Assembly (NCBI RefSeq): GCF_003058265.1 | Contig: NZ_QBUK01000005.1 | Span: 1 to 64,000, forward strand | DNA length: 64,000 nt | Source: Flagellimonas amoyensis | GTDB lineage: Bacteria; Bacteroidota; Bacteroidia; Flavobacteriales; Flavobacteriaceae | Reading direction: 5' to 3' | Shown: in pieces, positions 52,052 to 62,484 of the stretch | Numbering within the stretch: position 1 is the first letter of the stretch | How the letters are laid out: the number at the start of each line of letters is the position of its first letter | Program-made: the position numbers and the translations under genes | The notes under the pieces: model-generated | Told to the model about the DNA's origin: nothing | What the model saw: the letters and a program-made list of their open reading frames with translations, nothing else | Database searches by the model: none

Positions 52052-53838
52052 TGCGTGTAATTGATCAATTCCCTGCGATAGGCCGTCAAGAGTTTTGACT
52101 TTGAGATGAAGCCCACGTATTTCCCATCTTTGATGACAGGAAGGTTCCAAGCACCACTGTCCTGGAATTTTTGCATCACGTCCGCCATCTTGTCGCTTTC
52201 CAAAGTTATGGTGCTGGGTGGGGTGTGCATCACATCCCGGGCCAGTATTTTATCGTAAAGGGATTGGTCGAACATAATGGGCCGTATGTCGTCCAAAAGA
52301 ATGATGCCCAAAAGTGTACCGTCCTTTTCGCTTATCACGGGAAAGATGTTCCGGTTGGATTTGGTAACAATGTTGTGTAACAGGTCCCGAAGGGTCATAG
52401 AGGGAAAAACGGGCAAAAAGTTTTTTTCAATGACCTTTTCTATTTCCATGAGCATCAGCACAGTATGGTCCTTATTGTGGGTGAGTAGCTCCCCTTTCCG
52501 AGCCAATTGTACCGCATATACCGAGTGAGGATGGGCATATCGTGCCAAAGCATAGGATATGGCAGCGGTCAGCATCAATGGAATGAAGAGTTCGTAACCT
52601 CCCGTTACTTCCGCGATCAGAAAAATGGCAGTAAGGGGGGCATGGAGTACACCTGCCATGAGCCCGGTCATGCCCACCAATGTAAAGTTGCTTTCCGAGA
52701 CCGCATCTTTGAAAATCCCCACATGGTTTATGATTTTGGCCACACAATTCCCCATAAGGCTCCCCATAAAAAGAGTAGGGGCAAAGATGCCACCAACCCC
52801 TCCTGCACCAAAGGTCATGGCACTGGCGATTATCTTGAAGATAACGAGACCTGCTAACAGAAATATAACGACCCAGGCATTGTCAAGATTCAAATTTAGG
52901 ATGTTGTTTTCCAGTACGGCATTGGTATTTCCTTGCACAAGATTGTTCATGGCATCAAAGCCTTCACCATATAGTGGCGGGACCAAGAACAAAAGTATGC
53001 CGATGCCGACACCACCCAACAACAATTTAGAAATGGGGGACGACAGTTTGTCGAACATGTTCTGTATCCGGGTGTATGCTTCATAAAAATATATGGAAGT
53101 GATGCCACCAATGATCCCTAGGACAACATAATACGGAACATCGGATATACTAAAACCATCCACGATATCGAATGCAAGGAGGGCATCGTCGCCAAAAAAG
53201 AAATAAGAGGTGATGATGGCCGAAAGCGATGCGAGCAACAAGGGCAAAAGGGAAACCAAGGTCAGATCCAGACTGAAGACCTCAATGGCAAACACAATAG
53301 CGGCAATGGGAGCTTTGAATATCGAGGACAATGCCCCTGCCGAGGCACAACTGATGAGCAGGATGCGGGTGGCATGGTTCAGGTGCAATGCCCTGGCAAT
53401 GTTGGAACTAATGGCGGTCCCAGTGGCCACCGTAGGTCCTTCCAGCCCTACCGATCCCCCAAAACCTACAGTGACCGGTGCGGTCAACAGGGAGCCGAAC
53501 ATCTGGTAACGTGGGATGACCCCCTTTCTTTTCGAAATGGCATAGAGTGTGGACGGGATTCCATGGCTTACTTTCTTTCGGATGATGTATTTGATGATGA
53601 GGTACACCAAGGTCAAGCCTATGATGGGAAAAACAAAATAAAAGGCATGGTGGTAATCCTGCACCAATTTGCCCTTCATCAAGTGTTGAAAAAAATGGGT
53701 AAGGTTTTTCAGGAGCACGGCACCCAATCCCGAAGTAAACCCCACCAATATGCTCAATATGGCAACAAATTGAGTATGGGTGATGTGTTTGGCACGCCAT
53801 ACCAAAAATTTTGTCAACCAAGATTTTTTATGTGCCAT
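52048..53838 (-). CDS. ClC-family chloride channel/antiporter with CBS pair
   Basis: The 596-residue protein has ClC selectivity motifs FGGSVGLEGPTVATG (with the gating Glu), SCASAGALSSIFKAPIA and GGIFAPTLFMGSLMG across about 430 residues of membrane helices. Two CBS domains follow at about 460-590 (FPVISEKDGTLLGIILLDD, NLPVIKDGKYVGFISKS), which may bind nucleotides. The gating Glu fits either a channel or a Cl-/H+ exchanger. It is coupled to the small membrane protein downstream. Confidence 0.92.
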   Translation of the reverse strand: MAHKKSWLTKFLVWRAKHITHTQFVAILSILVGFTSGLGAVLLKNLTHFFQHLMKGKLVQDYHHAFYFVFPIIGLTLVYLIIKYIIRKKVSHGIPSTLYAISKRKGVIPRYQMFGSLLTAPVTVGFGGSVGLEGPTVATGTAISSNIARALHLNHATRILLISCASAGALSSIFKAPIAAIVFAIEVFSLDLTLVSLLPLLLASLSAIITSYFFFGDDALLAFDIVDGFSISDVPYYVVLGIIGGITSIYFYEAYTRIQNMFDKLSSPISKLLLGGVGIGILLFLVPPLYGEGFDAMNNLVQGNTNAVLENNILNLNLDNAWVVIFLLAGLVIFKIIASAMTFGAGGVGGIFAPTLFMGSLMGNCVAKIINHVGIFKDAVSESNFTLVGMTGLMAGVLHAPLTAIFLIAEVTGGYELFIPLMLTAAISYALARYAHPHSVYAVQLARKGELLTHNKDHTVLMLMEIEKVIEKNFLPVFPSMTLRDLLHNIVTKSNRNIFPVISEKDGTLLGIILLDDIRPIMFDQSLYDKILARDVMHTPPSTITLESDKMADVMQKFQDSGAWNLPVIKDGKYVGFISKSKLLTAYRRELINYTQ

Positions 53839-53873
53839 CTGTCAAAGTTTCAAAAAGCCCCCACGGTATTAAT

Positions 53874-55628
53874 TTACTTATTATTGGCCAAACAAATGCT
53901 CAATTCATCCAATTGGGCCTTGTCTATGGTTGCAGGGGCATCTATCATCACATCCCTTCCGCTGTTGTTCTTGGGGAATGCGATAAAATCCCTGATGGTC
54001 TCCTGTCCACCCAAAATGGAAACCAAACGGTCCAGACCGAAGGCAATTCCACCGTGGGGCGGGGCACCATACTGGAAGGCATCCATCAAAAAGCCGAACT
54101 GGGCTTTTGCCTCTTCGGGGGTAAAGCCCAAATGTTTGAACATGGTGGCTTGGGTTTCCTTGTCATGGATACGGATGGATCCCCCACCAATTTCATTCCC
54201 GTTCAGCACCAGGTCATAGGCATTGGCCTTGACCGCGCCGGGATTGGTTTCCAAAAGCTCCAATTGACCGGGTTTGGGCGAGGTAAAGGGATGGTGCATG
54301 GCATGATAGGTGCCTGTTTCCTCATCCAGTTCCAACAGTGGGAAGTCCACTACCCAAAGTGGGGCAAATTCATTCGGTTTTCGGAGTCCGAGCCTAGTGG
54401 CCAGTTCCATGCGGAGCGCACTGAGTTGTGCACGGGTAACGTTGGCATCGCCCGACAGCACAAAGATGAGGTCGCCCGGTTTGGCCCCGGTGACTTCGGC
54501 CCATTTGGCCAAATCTTGTTCGTCGTAGAATTTGTCCACTGAGGATTTGTAGGAGCCATCTTCGTTACATTTTACATAGACCATGCCCTTGGCGCCGACC
54601 TGTGGGCGTTTTACCCAATCGATCAAAGCGTCAATTTCCTTTCGGGTATATTCCGATGCACCGGGAACTGCAATGCCCACTACCAATTCGGCAGTGTTGA
54701 ACACATTGAAATCCTTGTGCTGAGCCACGGCGTTCAGTTCACCGAACTGCATCCCGAAACGGATGTCCGGCTTGTCGTTGCCATAAAGGCGCATGGCATC
54801 GTCATAGGTCATTCTTGGAAATTCCTGAATATCTACACCTTTGATTTCCTTCAAAAGGTGTTTGGTGAGTCCCTCGAAGGTGTTGAGGATGTCCTCCTGT
54901 TCCACAAAGGCCATTTCACAATCGATTTGGGTGAATTCCGGCTGCCTGTCCGCACGGAGGTCTTCGTCCCTGAAGCATTTTACGATCTGGAAATATTTGT
55001 CCATGCCGCCCACCATCAACAACTGTTTGAAGGTCTGGGGGGATTGTGGAAGGGCATAGAATTGTCCTTCGTTCATTCGGCTTGGTACCAAAAAGTCACG
55101 GGCACCCTCTGGGGTGGATTTGATCAAATATGGGGTCTCCACATCGATAAAGCCTTGGTCCGAAAGGTATTTTCGGACTTCCATGCTCACCTTGTGCCTG
55201 AAAATGAGATTATTTTTTACCGGATTCCGGCGAATATCCAAATAACGGTACTTCATGCGAATGTCCTCACCACCATCGGTATCATCCTCAATGGTGAAGG
55301 GGGGCAGGAGGGAGGTGTTCAGGATGGTCAGTTCGGTCACCAATACCTCAATCTCGCCTGTGGGGATGTTGGGGTTTTTGGAGGCCCGTTCTATGACCTG
55401 TCCCTTGGCCTGGATAACGGTCTCCCGTCCCAGTTCCCTGGCCTGTTCCAAAAGTTCTTTTGAAGTGCGCTCCTCATCAAATACCAATTGCGTGATGCCG
55501 TAACGGTCGCGCAGATCCACCCAGGCCACAAAACCCTTGTCCCGTAGCTTGTGTACCCAACCACTTAAAATAACCTCTGAACCTATGTGTGACGCCCTTA
55601 GTTCGCCACAAGAATTGCTTCTATACAT
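53874..55628 (-). CDS. aspS: Aspartyl-tRNA synthetase
   Basis: I start at ATG 55628 (584 residues, [16 protein letters not shown]); longer frames add an unrelated stretch and cross a -7 box. An OB-fold anticodon domain (residues 1-110, [20 protein letters not shown]) is followed by the class II core with [18 protein letters not shown] (motif 2), a bacterial GAD insertion and [15 protein letters not shown] (motif 3). It charges tRNA-Asp. It is a single-gene unit. Confidence 0.96.
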   Translation of the reverse strand: MYRSNSCGELRASHIGSEVILSGWVHKLRDKGFVAWVDLRDRYGITQLVFDEERTSKELLEQARELGRETVIQAKGQVIERASKNPNIPTGEIEVLVTELTILNTSLLPPFTIEDDTDGGEDIRMKYRYLDIRRNPVKNNLIFRHKVSMEVRKYLSDQGFIDVETPYLIKSTPEGARDFLVPSRMNEGQFYALPQSPQTFKQLLMVGGMDKYFQIVKCFRDEDLRADRQPEFTQIDCEMAFVEQEDILNTFEGLTKHLLKEIKGVDIQEFPRMTYDDAMRLYGNDKPDIRFGMQFGELNAVAQHKDFNVFNTAELVVGIAVPGASEYTRKEIDALIDWVKRPQVGAKGMVYVKCNEDGSYKSSVDKFYDEQDLAKWAEVTGAKPGDLIFVLSGDANVTRAQLSALRMELATRLGLRKPNEFAPLWVVDFPLLELDEETGTYHAMHHPFTSPKPGQLELLETNPGAVKANAYDLVLNGNEIGGGSIRIHDKETQATMFKHLGFTPEEAKAQFGFLMDAFQYGAPPHGGIAFGLDRLVSILGGQETIRDFIAFPKNNSGRDVMIDAPATIDKAQLDELSICLANNK

Positions 55629-56000
55629 GATGTTTGTTAATGAGAGGGCAAATTTAATAGGAAACCACATATTTATAGCGAGATAAACCGATTTTCTGTC
55701 CATGACCCTTCATTTCTGGACCATACGGCATAATGGGTGCTTCAGGTGTTTTAGGTTGTTTTTTGATCTATTTCTTAACATTAAATTTACATTGGAACAT
55801 CCTTTTTGGGGATAAAAACCCTTTTAATACGATAACCTGAATTATCTTTTATTATATAAATAACTGCAAATCAACTATATATAACTTTAAAGTTAACTTA
55901 ATGTAAATTAATTGTTGTTTAAATGTTATTATGAAATCTATTTTAGATAACTTTGTGTAGTTACCCTTTGGTAATGAAGAATTTATAAAACCCATATACT
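55629..56000. promoter_or_regulatory. Divergent spacer of aspS and the MORN-like gene
   Basis: The 372-base AT-rich gap has no credible gene. On the minus strand TAAATTTG (55656-55649) is a -7 box 20 bases before the aspS ATG. On the plus strand TAACTTTG (55948-55955) is a -7 box 45 bases before the next gene. Clear -33 elements are lacking for both. Confidence 0.5.
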
Positions 56001-56351
56001 ATGAAGAAAGCTGTATTTTTTTTAGCGGTCATGTTTTCGGTCTGTATGTTTTCACAGGAGACAAAACCGACTTTGGAAAAAGTGGGGAAAATGGTGAAGG
56101 CCACATATTTTCACGAAAACGGGGAAGTTTCCCAGACAGGTTATATGCTGAAAGGAAAGTTACATGGGGATTGGCTTATGTTTGATACCAATGGCAAAAA
56201 GATGGCCGCTGGAAAGTATGACAATGGCAAGAAGACCGGAAAGTGGTTCTTTTGGAAAGAAGATGTTTTGCGCGAAGTTGATTTTTCCGATAACCGCATT
56301 GTCAACGTAAAGGATTGGAGCCAGTCCGAAGTTGTTTCCGTGAACAAATAA
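56001..56351 (+). CDS. Small exported protein with MORN-like (YwqK-type) repeats
   Basis: The 116-residue protein has a signal peptide (MKKAVFFLAVMFSVCMFSQ). Three or four repeats of about 20 residues follow, such as VKATYFHENGEVSQTGYML, KLHGDWLMFDTNGKKMAAG and NGKKTGKWFFWKEDVLREV, the MORN-variant pattern often annotated as 'YwqK antitoxin'. No toxin gene is present and it is exported, so an antitoxin role is unlikely. It is a single gene with its own promoter and terminator. Confidence 0.85.
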   Translation: MKKAVFFLAVMFSVCMFSQETKPTLEKVGKMVKATYFHENGEVSQTGYMLKGKLHGDWLMFDTNGKKMAAGKYDNGKKTGKWFFWKEDVLREVDFSDNRIVNVKDWSQSEVVSVNK

Positions 56352-56370
56352 CTTGGACTTAAGATGAACA

Positions 56371-56403
56371 AAAAAGCCCCGACGAAAGGTCGGGGCTTTT
56401 TTT
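56371..56403. terminator. Bidirectional terminator
   Basis: GCCCCGAC-GAAAG-GTCGGGGC (56376-56396) is flanked by five A's on the left and seven T's on the right, so it can end both the MORN-like gene and the efflux operon. Confidence 0.93.
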
Positions 56404-56422
56404 ATATGCCTACTTTGCTGCA

Positions 56423-59400
56423 CTAAGCAGTGGCGGTATCCAATTTTTCATTCTTGCGTTCTTCCCTTCTTGTCTTGGCCCTTTGGATCCTTATTTTCAG
56501 TTTGTACACCAAACTGAACAGGATGGGCACCACGATCAACGTAAGGAACGTGGCCACGAACAGTCCGTAGATAACGGTCCATGCCAAGGGCCCCCAGAAG
56601 ATCACGTTGTCCCCCCCAATGTAAATGTTCGGGTTAAAATCCGCCATCAGGGTAAAGAAGTTGATGTTGAAACCAGTGGCCAAGGGAATCAATCCCAAAA
56701 TGGTGGTAATGGCTGTGAGCAGTACTGGTCGTAGCCTTGCCTTGCCTCCTTTTACCACGGCTTCCGTGAAGTCTTCAATGGGCAACAGTTCATCCTCGTC
56801 CATGTCCAACTTGTCCTTTTTCCTATCGATCAACAACTGGGTGTAATCCAACAAGACCACCCCATTGTTCACTACGATTCCCGCCAAGGAAATGATGCCC
56901 ATCATCGTCATCATGATCACGAAGGCACTACCTGTGGCGACCAATCCACCAAAAACCCCGATCAAGCTCAAGAAAATGGCAAGCATGATGATGCCCGGTT
57001 TTGAAATGGAGTTGAATTGGAAGATCAATATGAAAAAGATAAGCCCCAGACCTGTGAAAAAGGCACCCATCAAAAAGGCCATTTGTTTGTTCTGCTCCTC
57101 GATCTGTCCTGTATAATCGATTTTGATGCCCGAAGGAAGCCCCTCAAAATCGTTCATTTCTTCTTGGATTTTCCCCACAATGGCTCCCGCATCGGTGTAT
57201 CCGGGGGCCAGGGCCGAATAGACGGTAACCACCCGACGGGCGTCACGGTGCTTGATGGCACTGAACCCTGTACTGTTCACCTGATTGGCCACGGCCGAAA
57301 TGGGCACTTCCTTGATCTGGCCAGAGGAGGCATCCCTAAAGGTGATCCTTTGGTTGAAAAGGGCACTGGTGTTGTACCGATCTTCCTCCTTAAAGCGAAC
57401 GTAAATGTCATAATCCTCCCCGCCTTCTTTATAGATGCCTGCTTTTGCCCCAAAAATGGAATTCCGGAGCTGTTGGCCCACTTGTCCAGTGGCCACGCCC
57501 AGTTCGCCGGATTTCTTTCGGTCCACGGCAACGACCATGGAAGGCTTGGATTTGTTCACATCTATCTTGAGCTCATCCACTCCTGGAATGTTCCTGGAAT
57601 TGATGAAGTTCCGCATGTTTTCGGCGGTAACGATCAGCTCGGTATAGTCATCCCCTTCAATCTCAATGTTGATAGGGTATCCGGCAGGAGGGCCAACGGC
57701 ATCTTTTTCCACAGAAATGGCCACTCCGGGATAAATATCCTTCAGGTCTTCCTGCACTTTGCGCAAAAGTTCTTGACTGTCCGCACCTTCCCGGTATTTG
57801 AATTCACGCATGGTGGCGGTAATCTTTCCGCGGTGAGGCATTTCGGCAGCAGAGCCCCCATCTGTTTGTGGGTTTCCGGCACCTTCGCCCACTTGGGAGA
57901 CCGCACTTTCGGTGAGGAAGTTATAGTCACCGTTCATATAGGCTTCCGAATTGATGATGGCGTACACCCGATCTTCTATATCCTTGGTGATGGCATTGGT
58001 CTTTTCAATGTCCGTTCCTTCCGGGTATTCAATATAGACAATGACCTGGTTCGGGGTATTGTCCGGGAAGAACTCGACTTTGGTTCTTTGGCTGCCTACG
58101 GATGCCCCAAATCCCATGAAGGCGATCACGAGCAATACCAAGGTGGTTATGGCGATGAAAATGGGTCTTCTTTTGGCCAGCGCCCATCGCAAAGTCCTTT
58201 CGTAAAAACGTTCCCATCTGGGCAGGATATTGAATTGGAAGCTGTTGGCCCACCCCCTCAAAAAGAGGCGATATACCCATAGCATGATGGCCGTCAGCAC
58301 CATCACCGTGCCAAGTCCTCTATAGGTTCCACCAAAGAGGATGATAAGCAGACCGATGGCCGAAATGATGACCGTTGTGCGCACAATCTGTCTCAAGGGC
58401 ATTTCCTTGTCCTCCGTGGTCATGTACCTGGATACCAGCACGGAGTTGAAGAATATGGCCACAAAGAGGGAGGAGCCCAGTACCACGGACAGGGTAATCG
58501 GGAAGTACATCATGAACTGCCCCATAATACCTGGCCATAACCCTAGTGGCACGAATGCAGCTACGGTGGTCAATGTGGAAATGATGATGGGGAAGGCAAT
58601 CTCCCCGATTCCTTTTTTGGCGGCCTCGGTCCTGGACATCCCTTCCTCATCCATGAGTCGGTACACATTTTCCACGACCACGATACCGTTGTCCACCAGC
58701 ATTCCCAATCCCATGATGAGCCCGAAAAGGATCATGGTGTTCATGGTATAGCCCAATGCATTCAAGATCATCAGGGACATGAACATGGACATAGGGATGG
58801 CAAACCCAACAAAAAGGGCGTTCTTGAACCCTAGGAAGAACATCAGTACGGTGACCACGAGGATGATACCAAAGATGATGTTGTTCACCAAATCGTCCAC
58901 TTGCCCGATGGTCATGGAAGATTGGTCATTGGCAATGGTCACTGTCAAATCTTGTGGGAACACATTTTTTACGGCATCGTCAACGATTACCTGGATCTGT
59001 TCCGCTGCTGCCACCATGTTCTTGCCCGAGCGTTTTTTGACGTCCAACATCACTACGGGGTGACCGAACTCACGTGCATAGGTGGTCCTGTCCTCTTCCT
59101 TGAAAGTGATCTTGGCAATGTCCCTCAAGTAAGTGGGGTTGCCGTTTTCTGACTTTACCACGAAATTCTCCAAGTCTTTGGGTTCATCGATTTCCCCCAC
59201 GATCCGGATGGTCCTTCGCTGTCCGCTGGTAATGAGGTTACCTGCGGAAGTGGTCATGTTCTCATTGTTGATGGTGTTGATGATGTCGCTGAAACTGATC
59301 TTGGCGGCCATCATTTTGTAGATGTCCACGGCCACTTCCACTTCCTTTTCCTGTGCACCACGGATGTCCACCTGTTTGATTTCCATCAGGCTTTCGATCT

Positions 59401-59935
59401 CATCTTCCAGATATTCCCCATATTCCTTGAGTTTGTCCACGGGATAATCCCCAGAAATGTTGATGTTGAGAATGGGCATTTCCTCGGAAAGGCTCAGGTC
59501 GAACACATTGGGTTCCACCTTGGCTCCGTTGAAGGTGGGCCAATCCTCGCCTGCGGTCTCGGAATCCACCTCGTCCTTTACCTTTTGCAAGGCTCCCTCC
59601 ACGGAAATGTTCTCGTCAAACTCCACAATGATCATGGAGTAGTCTTCCTGGGAGGTAGAGGTGATCTCCACCACATTGCTCACGGTCTTCAATTGGTCTT
59701 CGAGGGGGTCCGTGATGAGTTTTTCTATATCCTCGGCCGTATTGCCCGGATAGAGCGAGCTGATGTATATCTTGGTCTCCTTGACCTCGGGAAAGCTTTC
59801 CCTGGGCATACTGAAGTAGGCCATGCCGCCAAGGATAAGGATGACGAACATCAGCACATACATCGTCGTCTTATTGTCGATGGCCCAAGAGGAAAAGCCA
59901 AATTCCTTATCTACTTGTTTTTTTTGTTTGCTCAT
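56423..59935 (-). CDS. RND efflux permease with two extra central helices
   Basis: This 1170-residue permease is longer than the usual 1030-1060. It has TM1 at about 24-42, a large periplasmic loop, and TM4 with D415 in GMLVDNGIVVVENV; the second Asp of the AcrB pair is Asn here. Between TM6 and TM7 an insert of about 40 residues (517-556) adds two helices. The second half has the mirrored loop and TM10-12 (MMGIISLAGIVVNNGVVLLDY). It should pump drugs or lipophilic compounds out by proton force with the adaptor and TolC protein of the same operon. Confidence 0.95.
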   Translation of the reverse strand: MSKQKKQVDKEFGFSSWAIDNKTTMYVLMFVILILGGMAYFSMPRESFPEVKETKIYISSLYPGNTAEDIEKLITDPLEDQLKTVSNVVEITSTSQEDYSMIIVEFDENISVEGALQKVKDEVDSETAGEDWPTFNGAKVEPNVFDLSLSEEMPILNINISGDYPVDKLKEYGEYLEDEIESLMEIKQVDIRGAQEKEVEVAVDIYKMMAAKISFSDIINTINNENMTTSAGNLITSGQRRTIRIVGEIDEPKDLENFVVKSENGNPTYLRDIAKITFKEEDRTTYAREFGHPVVMLDVKKRSGKNMVAAAEQIQVIVDDAVKNVFPQDLTVTIANDQSSMTIGQVDDLVNNIIFGIILVVTVLMFFLGFKNALFVGFAIPMSMFMSLMILNALGYTMNTMILFGLIMGLGMLVDNGIVVVENVYRLMDEEGMSRTEAAKKGIGEIAFPIIISTLTTVAAFVPLGLWPGIMGQFMMYFPITLSVVLGSSLFVAIFFNSVLVSRYMTTEDKEMPLRQIVRTTVIISAIGLLIILFGGTYRGLGTVMVLTAIMLWVYRLFLRGWANSFQFNILPRWERFYERTLRWALAKRRPIFIAITTLVLLVIAFMGFGASVGSQRTKVEFFPDNTPNQVIVYIEYPEGTDIEKTNAITKDIEDRVYAIINSEAYMNGDYNFLTESAVSQVGEGAGNPQTDGGSAAEMPHRGKITATMREFKYREGADSQELLRKVQEDLKDIYPGVAISVEKDAVGPPAGYPINIEIEGDDYTELIVTAENMRNFINSRNIPGVDELKIDVNKSKPSMVVAVDRKKSGELGVATGQVGQQLRNSIFGAKAGIYKEGGEDYDIYVRFKEEDRYNTSALFNQRITFRDASSGQIKEVPISAVANQVNSTGFSAIKHRDARRVVTVYSALAPGYTDAGAIVGKIQEEMNDFEGLPSGIKIDYTGQIEEQNKQMAFLMGAFFTGLGLIFFILIFQFNSISKPGIIMLAIFLSLIGVFGGLVATGSAFVIMMTMMGIISLAGIVVNNGVVLLDYTQLLIDRKKDKLDMDEDELLPIEDFTEAVVKGGKARLRPVLLTAITTILGLIPLATGFNINFFTLMADFNPNIYIGGDNVIFWGPLAWTVIYGLFVATFLTLIVVPILFSLVYKLKIRIQRAKTRREERKNEKLDTATA

Positions 59936-59957
59936 AATGATGGATTGCTTTGGCTAT

Positions 59958-61127
59958 CTAATTTTTTATCTTGACTTTCTGTCCTTCCTTCACGCTTCTG
60001 GCCCCTTCGTCAATAATGGCATCGCCGTCATTGATTCCGGAAAGCACCTCAACAAAATCACCTTGGGTCTTCCCTGTTTTGATGACCACTTTTTTGGCCA
60101 CGGGCTCGGAGGAAATGGAGTCGGCATCCACCAAGAACACATATTGCTCTCCTTCGGCATTTTCAGATAGGATGCTCTGGGGGATAAGGATGGCATTCTC
60201 ACTGGTGTAGTCATTGATCATTACCCTTGCCGTTAGATTAGGCTTGATTTTGCCGCCTAGGCTGGGTACAGGGATTTCGGCCGTGTACGAACGGTTGCTC
60301 GGGTTGATGAAGTTCCCGGTCTGCCTGATCTTGGTGGTGACACTGTCGCCCAATACGGGGAAATACACCTTGACGTCCTTTCCTGGGGTAACGTTGGGCA
60401 AATGGCTTTCGGGAACCTCCACGTTGATGTACATGTTGGTAAGGTTCACGATGCGGAACACTTCGGATCCTGCACCTGGGGCCACCACATTGCCCTGATC
60501 TTTGATCACGTCATCAATGATGCCATCAAAAGGGGCCCTGATGGACGATTTGCCCACTTGGCTCTCCATTTGTTTCACAGCGCTTTCCTGGGCCTCATAG
60601 TTGGTCTTGGCCTGAAGGTACTGGATCTCGGAACCGATATTCTGCTCCCAAAGCCTTTTTTGGCGTTCAAAAGTGGTTCGGCTCAATTCAGCCTGGGTCT
60701 TCAATTGGGCCAATTGGCTGGAAAGTCCCCCATCGTCAATGGTGGCCAATAGTTGCCCTTTGGACACCTTCTGTCCTTCCTTCACATACACCCGTTGCAG
60801 TGTGCCTGCCATTTCTGGGTAGATGAGCACGTTCTGTTTGGTGGTGACATCGCCCTGTAGCTCCAAATAGTGGTCAAATTGCCGTGGCTTGGCCTCAAAA
60901 GCCGTGACCAAGGGCAGCTTTGCGCTGTCGTCCAGAAGGGCTATGGCGGAGTCAAGTGACTTCAACTGTGTTTCGAGTGCTTTGTGCTGTTGGGAAATTT
61001 CAGCATGTTTGGCACGGATGGCAGCCATGTCCTTACTGGCAAGGACATTTTCGAATGACTTGTTGCCTCCGCCCCCACAGGAGGCAAGAACCGCAGCTGT
61101 AAATGTTATATATATTGCTTTTTTCAT
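59958..61127 (-). CDS. RND efflux periplasmic adaptor lipoprotein
   Basis: The 389-residue protein has a lipoprotein signal (MKKAIYITFTAAVLASC) and a glycine-rich linker. A long helical hairpin with heptads (about 35-70 and 155-200), a lipoyl/barrel-sandwich part (VTTKQNVLIYPEMAGTLQRV; IRAPFDGIIDDVIKDQGNVV) and a C-terminal barrel mark a membrane fusion protein. It joins the permease to the TolC channel. It lies 22 bases from the permease gene. Confidence 0.95.
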   Translation of the reverse strand: MKKAIYITFTAAVLASCGGGGNKSFENVLASKDMAAIRAKHAEISQQHKALETQLKSLDSAIALLDDSAKLPLVTAFEAKPRQFDHYLELQGDVTTKQNVLIYPEMAGTLQRVYVKEGQKVSKGQLLATIDDGGLSSQLAQLKTQAELSRTTFERQKRLWEQNIGSEIQYLQAKTNYEAQESAVKQMESQVGKSSIRAPFDGIIDDVIKDQGNVVAPGAGSEVFRIVNLTNMYINVEVPESHLPNVTPGKDVKVYFPVLGDSVTTKIRQTGNFINPSNRSYTAEIPVPSLGGKIKPNLTARVMINDYTSENAILIPQSILSENAEGEQYVFLVDADSISSEPVAKKVVIKTGKTQGDFVEVLSGINDGDAIIDEGARSVKEGQKVKIKN

Positions 61128-61152
61128 GATGGAATGGTTTTCTCTTTTGTGT

Positions 61153-62484
61153 TTATTGATTCAATATGTTTTCCAGTTCGATTTTCTTGTTGATGACATC
61201 TACCATGGATTGCAGGTATTCCTGCTGGGTGGAGTACAATTGGGTCTGGGCCTGTCTCAGGTCGAAACTGGTGGCCAATCCTTCCTCATACTTGATTTGG
61301 TTCTTCCTTTCGATACGTTCGGCGAGATCCAGATTTTCCTTTGAGGTGCCATATTGCTCTATGGAAAGGATGTAATCGCTCTTGGCACTCTCCAACTGAA
61401 GGCGGATCTGTGCCTGGGCCTCGGTGAACTGGGTCTTTGCCTTTTCCAGGGCTATCTTGGCCCGCTGGGTGGTGGCACTTCTTCCCAAAGAACTGAAGAT
61501 GGGAATGTTCAGGTCCACGCCCAAAATGGACGACCCGAACCATTGTTGTCCACTGCTCAAAAAGTTGAAATCGTTGCTGAAGGAATTTCCCCCGTAGTTC
61601 ACAAAAGCATTGAGGGTGGGCAATGCGTAGCTTTTTGCCAACTTCAGTTCCAATGCCCGCTGCTCGTTCAGGTTCAATGCCAATTTGTAATCGATGTTGT
61701 TCGCTATATTGAATTCGCTATCCAATAACCCTAGGTCTATCTGCTTTTGGGTAAGGTCGTCCAAATTTTCGGTCAGGACCGTTGGCGCGTCGATGGGGAT
61801 TCCCAACATCAGGTTCAACATCTGCAAGGTGATTTTTTCCAACCGTCTGGCATTCTTCAACTGGTTGTCAACAGAGGAGAGCGTTATCTGCAATTGGTCC
61901 ACACTCTCTTCGTCCCCAAGACCATTTTCGAAGATGCGCTTGGTCTCATAGAGGTTTTTTTCCAAAGTGGCCTTGTTCCTTTCGGAGATCAGGACGCTTT
62001 CTTGGGCCAACAGCACATTGCCATAGGCCTCCACTACGGATTTCCGCACTTCCAGTTCCGTTTTTTCCTTGTTGTTCTGGCTGTAGTCCAAAAAAGTCTT
62101 GGTGGCCTGTACGCCCACAATGTAGGATCCGTCAAAGATCTTTTGGCGTAATGTGGCCGTGGCGGACATGGATTGTGCCTGTCCGAATACCACTTCCTGG
62201 TAGGTTCCCGGTTCGCCGCCAAAGAATTCCGCAGGAATCTGGGAAACGGGCTGCTTCAACTGGTTCTGATAGCTCACCGCTCCCGATATCTGGGGTAGTC
62301 CCGTCGCAATGGTCTCCCATTTTTGCTTTTGGGCGTCCTCAATGTCCCGAGAGGCATTGATGGCACTGTAGTTGTGCTCCAAGGCATAGGCAATGGCCTC
62401 ATCCATGTTGAAACTGTGGATGGTATCTTGGGCCGATGCAAGCCAGGGCAATAGTAATAAAAGGGTGATTAGGGTTGTTCGCAT
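61153..62484 (-). CDS. TolC-family outer membrane efflux protein
   Basis: The 443-residue protein has a signal peptide (MRTTLITLLLLLPWLASA) and two long TolC-type helical repeats with IAYALEHNYSAINASRDIED near the start and YEEGLATSFDLRQAQTQLYS near the end. It forms the trimeric exit duct of the pump. Its ATG directly follows the tetR stop (TAAATG), so the two are translationally linked. Confidence 0.95.
   Translation of the reverse strand: MRTTLITLLLLLPWLASAQDTIHSFNMDEAIAYALEHNYSAINASRDIEDAQKQKWETIATGLPQISGAVSYQNQLKQPVSQIPAEFFGGEPGTYQEVVFGQAQSMSATATLRQKIFDGSYIVGVQATKTFLDYSQNNKEKTELEVRKSVVEAYGNVLLAQESVLISERNKATLEKNLYETKRIFENGLGDEESVDQLQITLSSVDNQLKNARRLEKITLQMLNLMLGIPIDAPTVLTENLDDLTQKQIDLGLLDSEFNIANNIDYKLALNLNEQRALELKLAKSYALPTLNAFVNYGGNSFSNDFNFLSSGQQWFGSSILGVDLNIPIFSSLGRSATTQRAKIALEKAKTQFTEAQAQIRLQLESAKSDYILSIEQYGTSKENLDLAERIERKNQIKYEEGLATSFDLRQAQTQLYSTQQEYLQSMVDVINKKIELENILNQ

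Noticed and set aside
53374..54219. 281-residue plus-strand open frame
   Set aside because: It lies antisense across the ClC and aspS genes and their spacer; no domain or start-site support.
56001..56351. Toxin-antitoxin system suggested by YwqK-type annotation
   Set aside because: The protein has a signal peptide, no toxin gene is adjacent, and MORN-like repeats alone do not show an antitoxin.
57017..58282. 421-residue plus-strand open frame
   Set aside because: It is antisense to the RND permease, His/Gly/Phe-rich without any domain pattern; typical shadow of a real gene.
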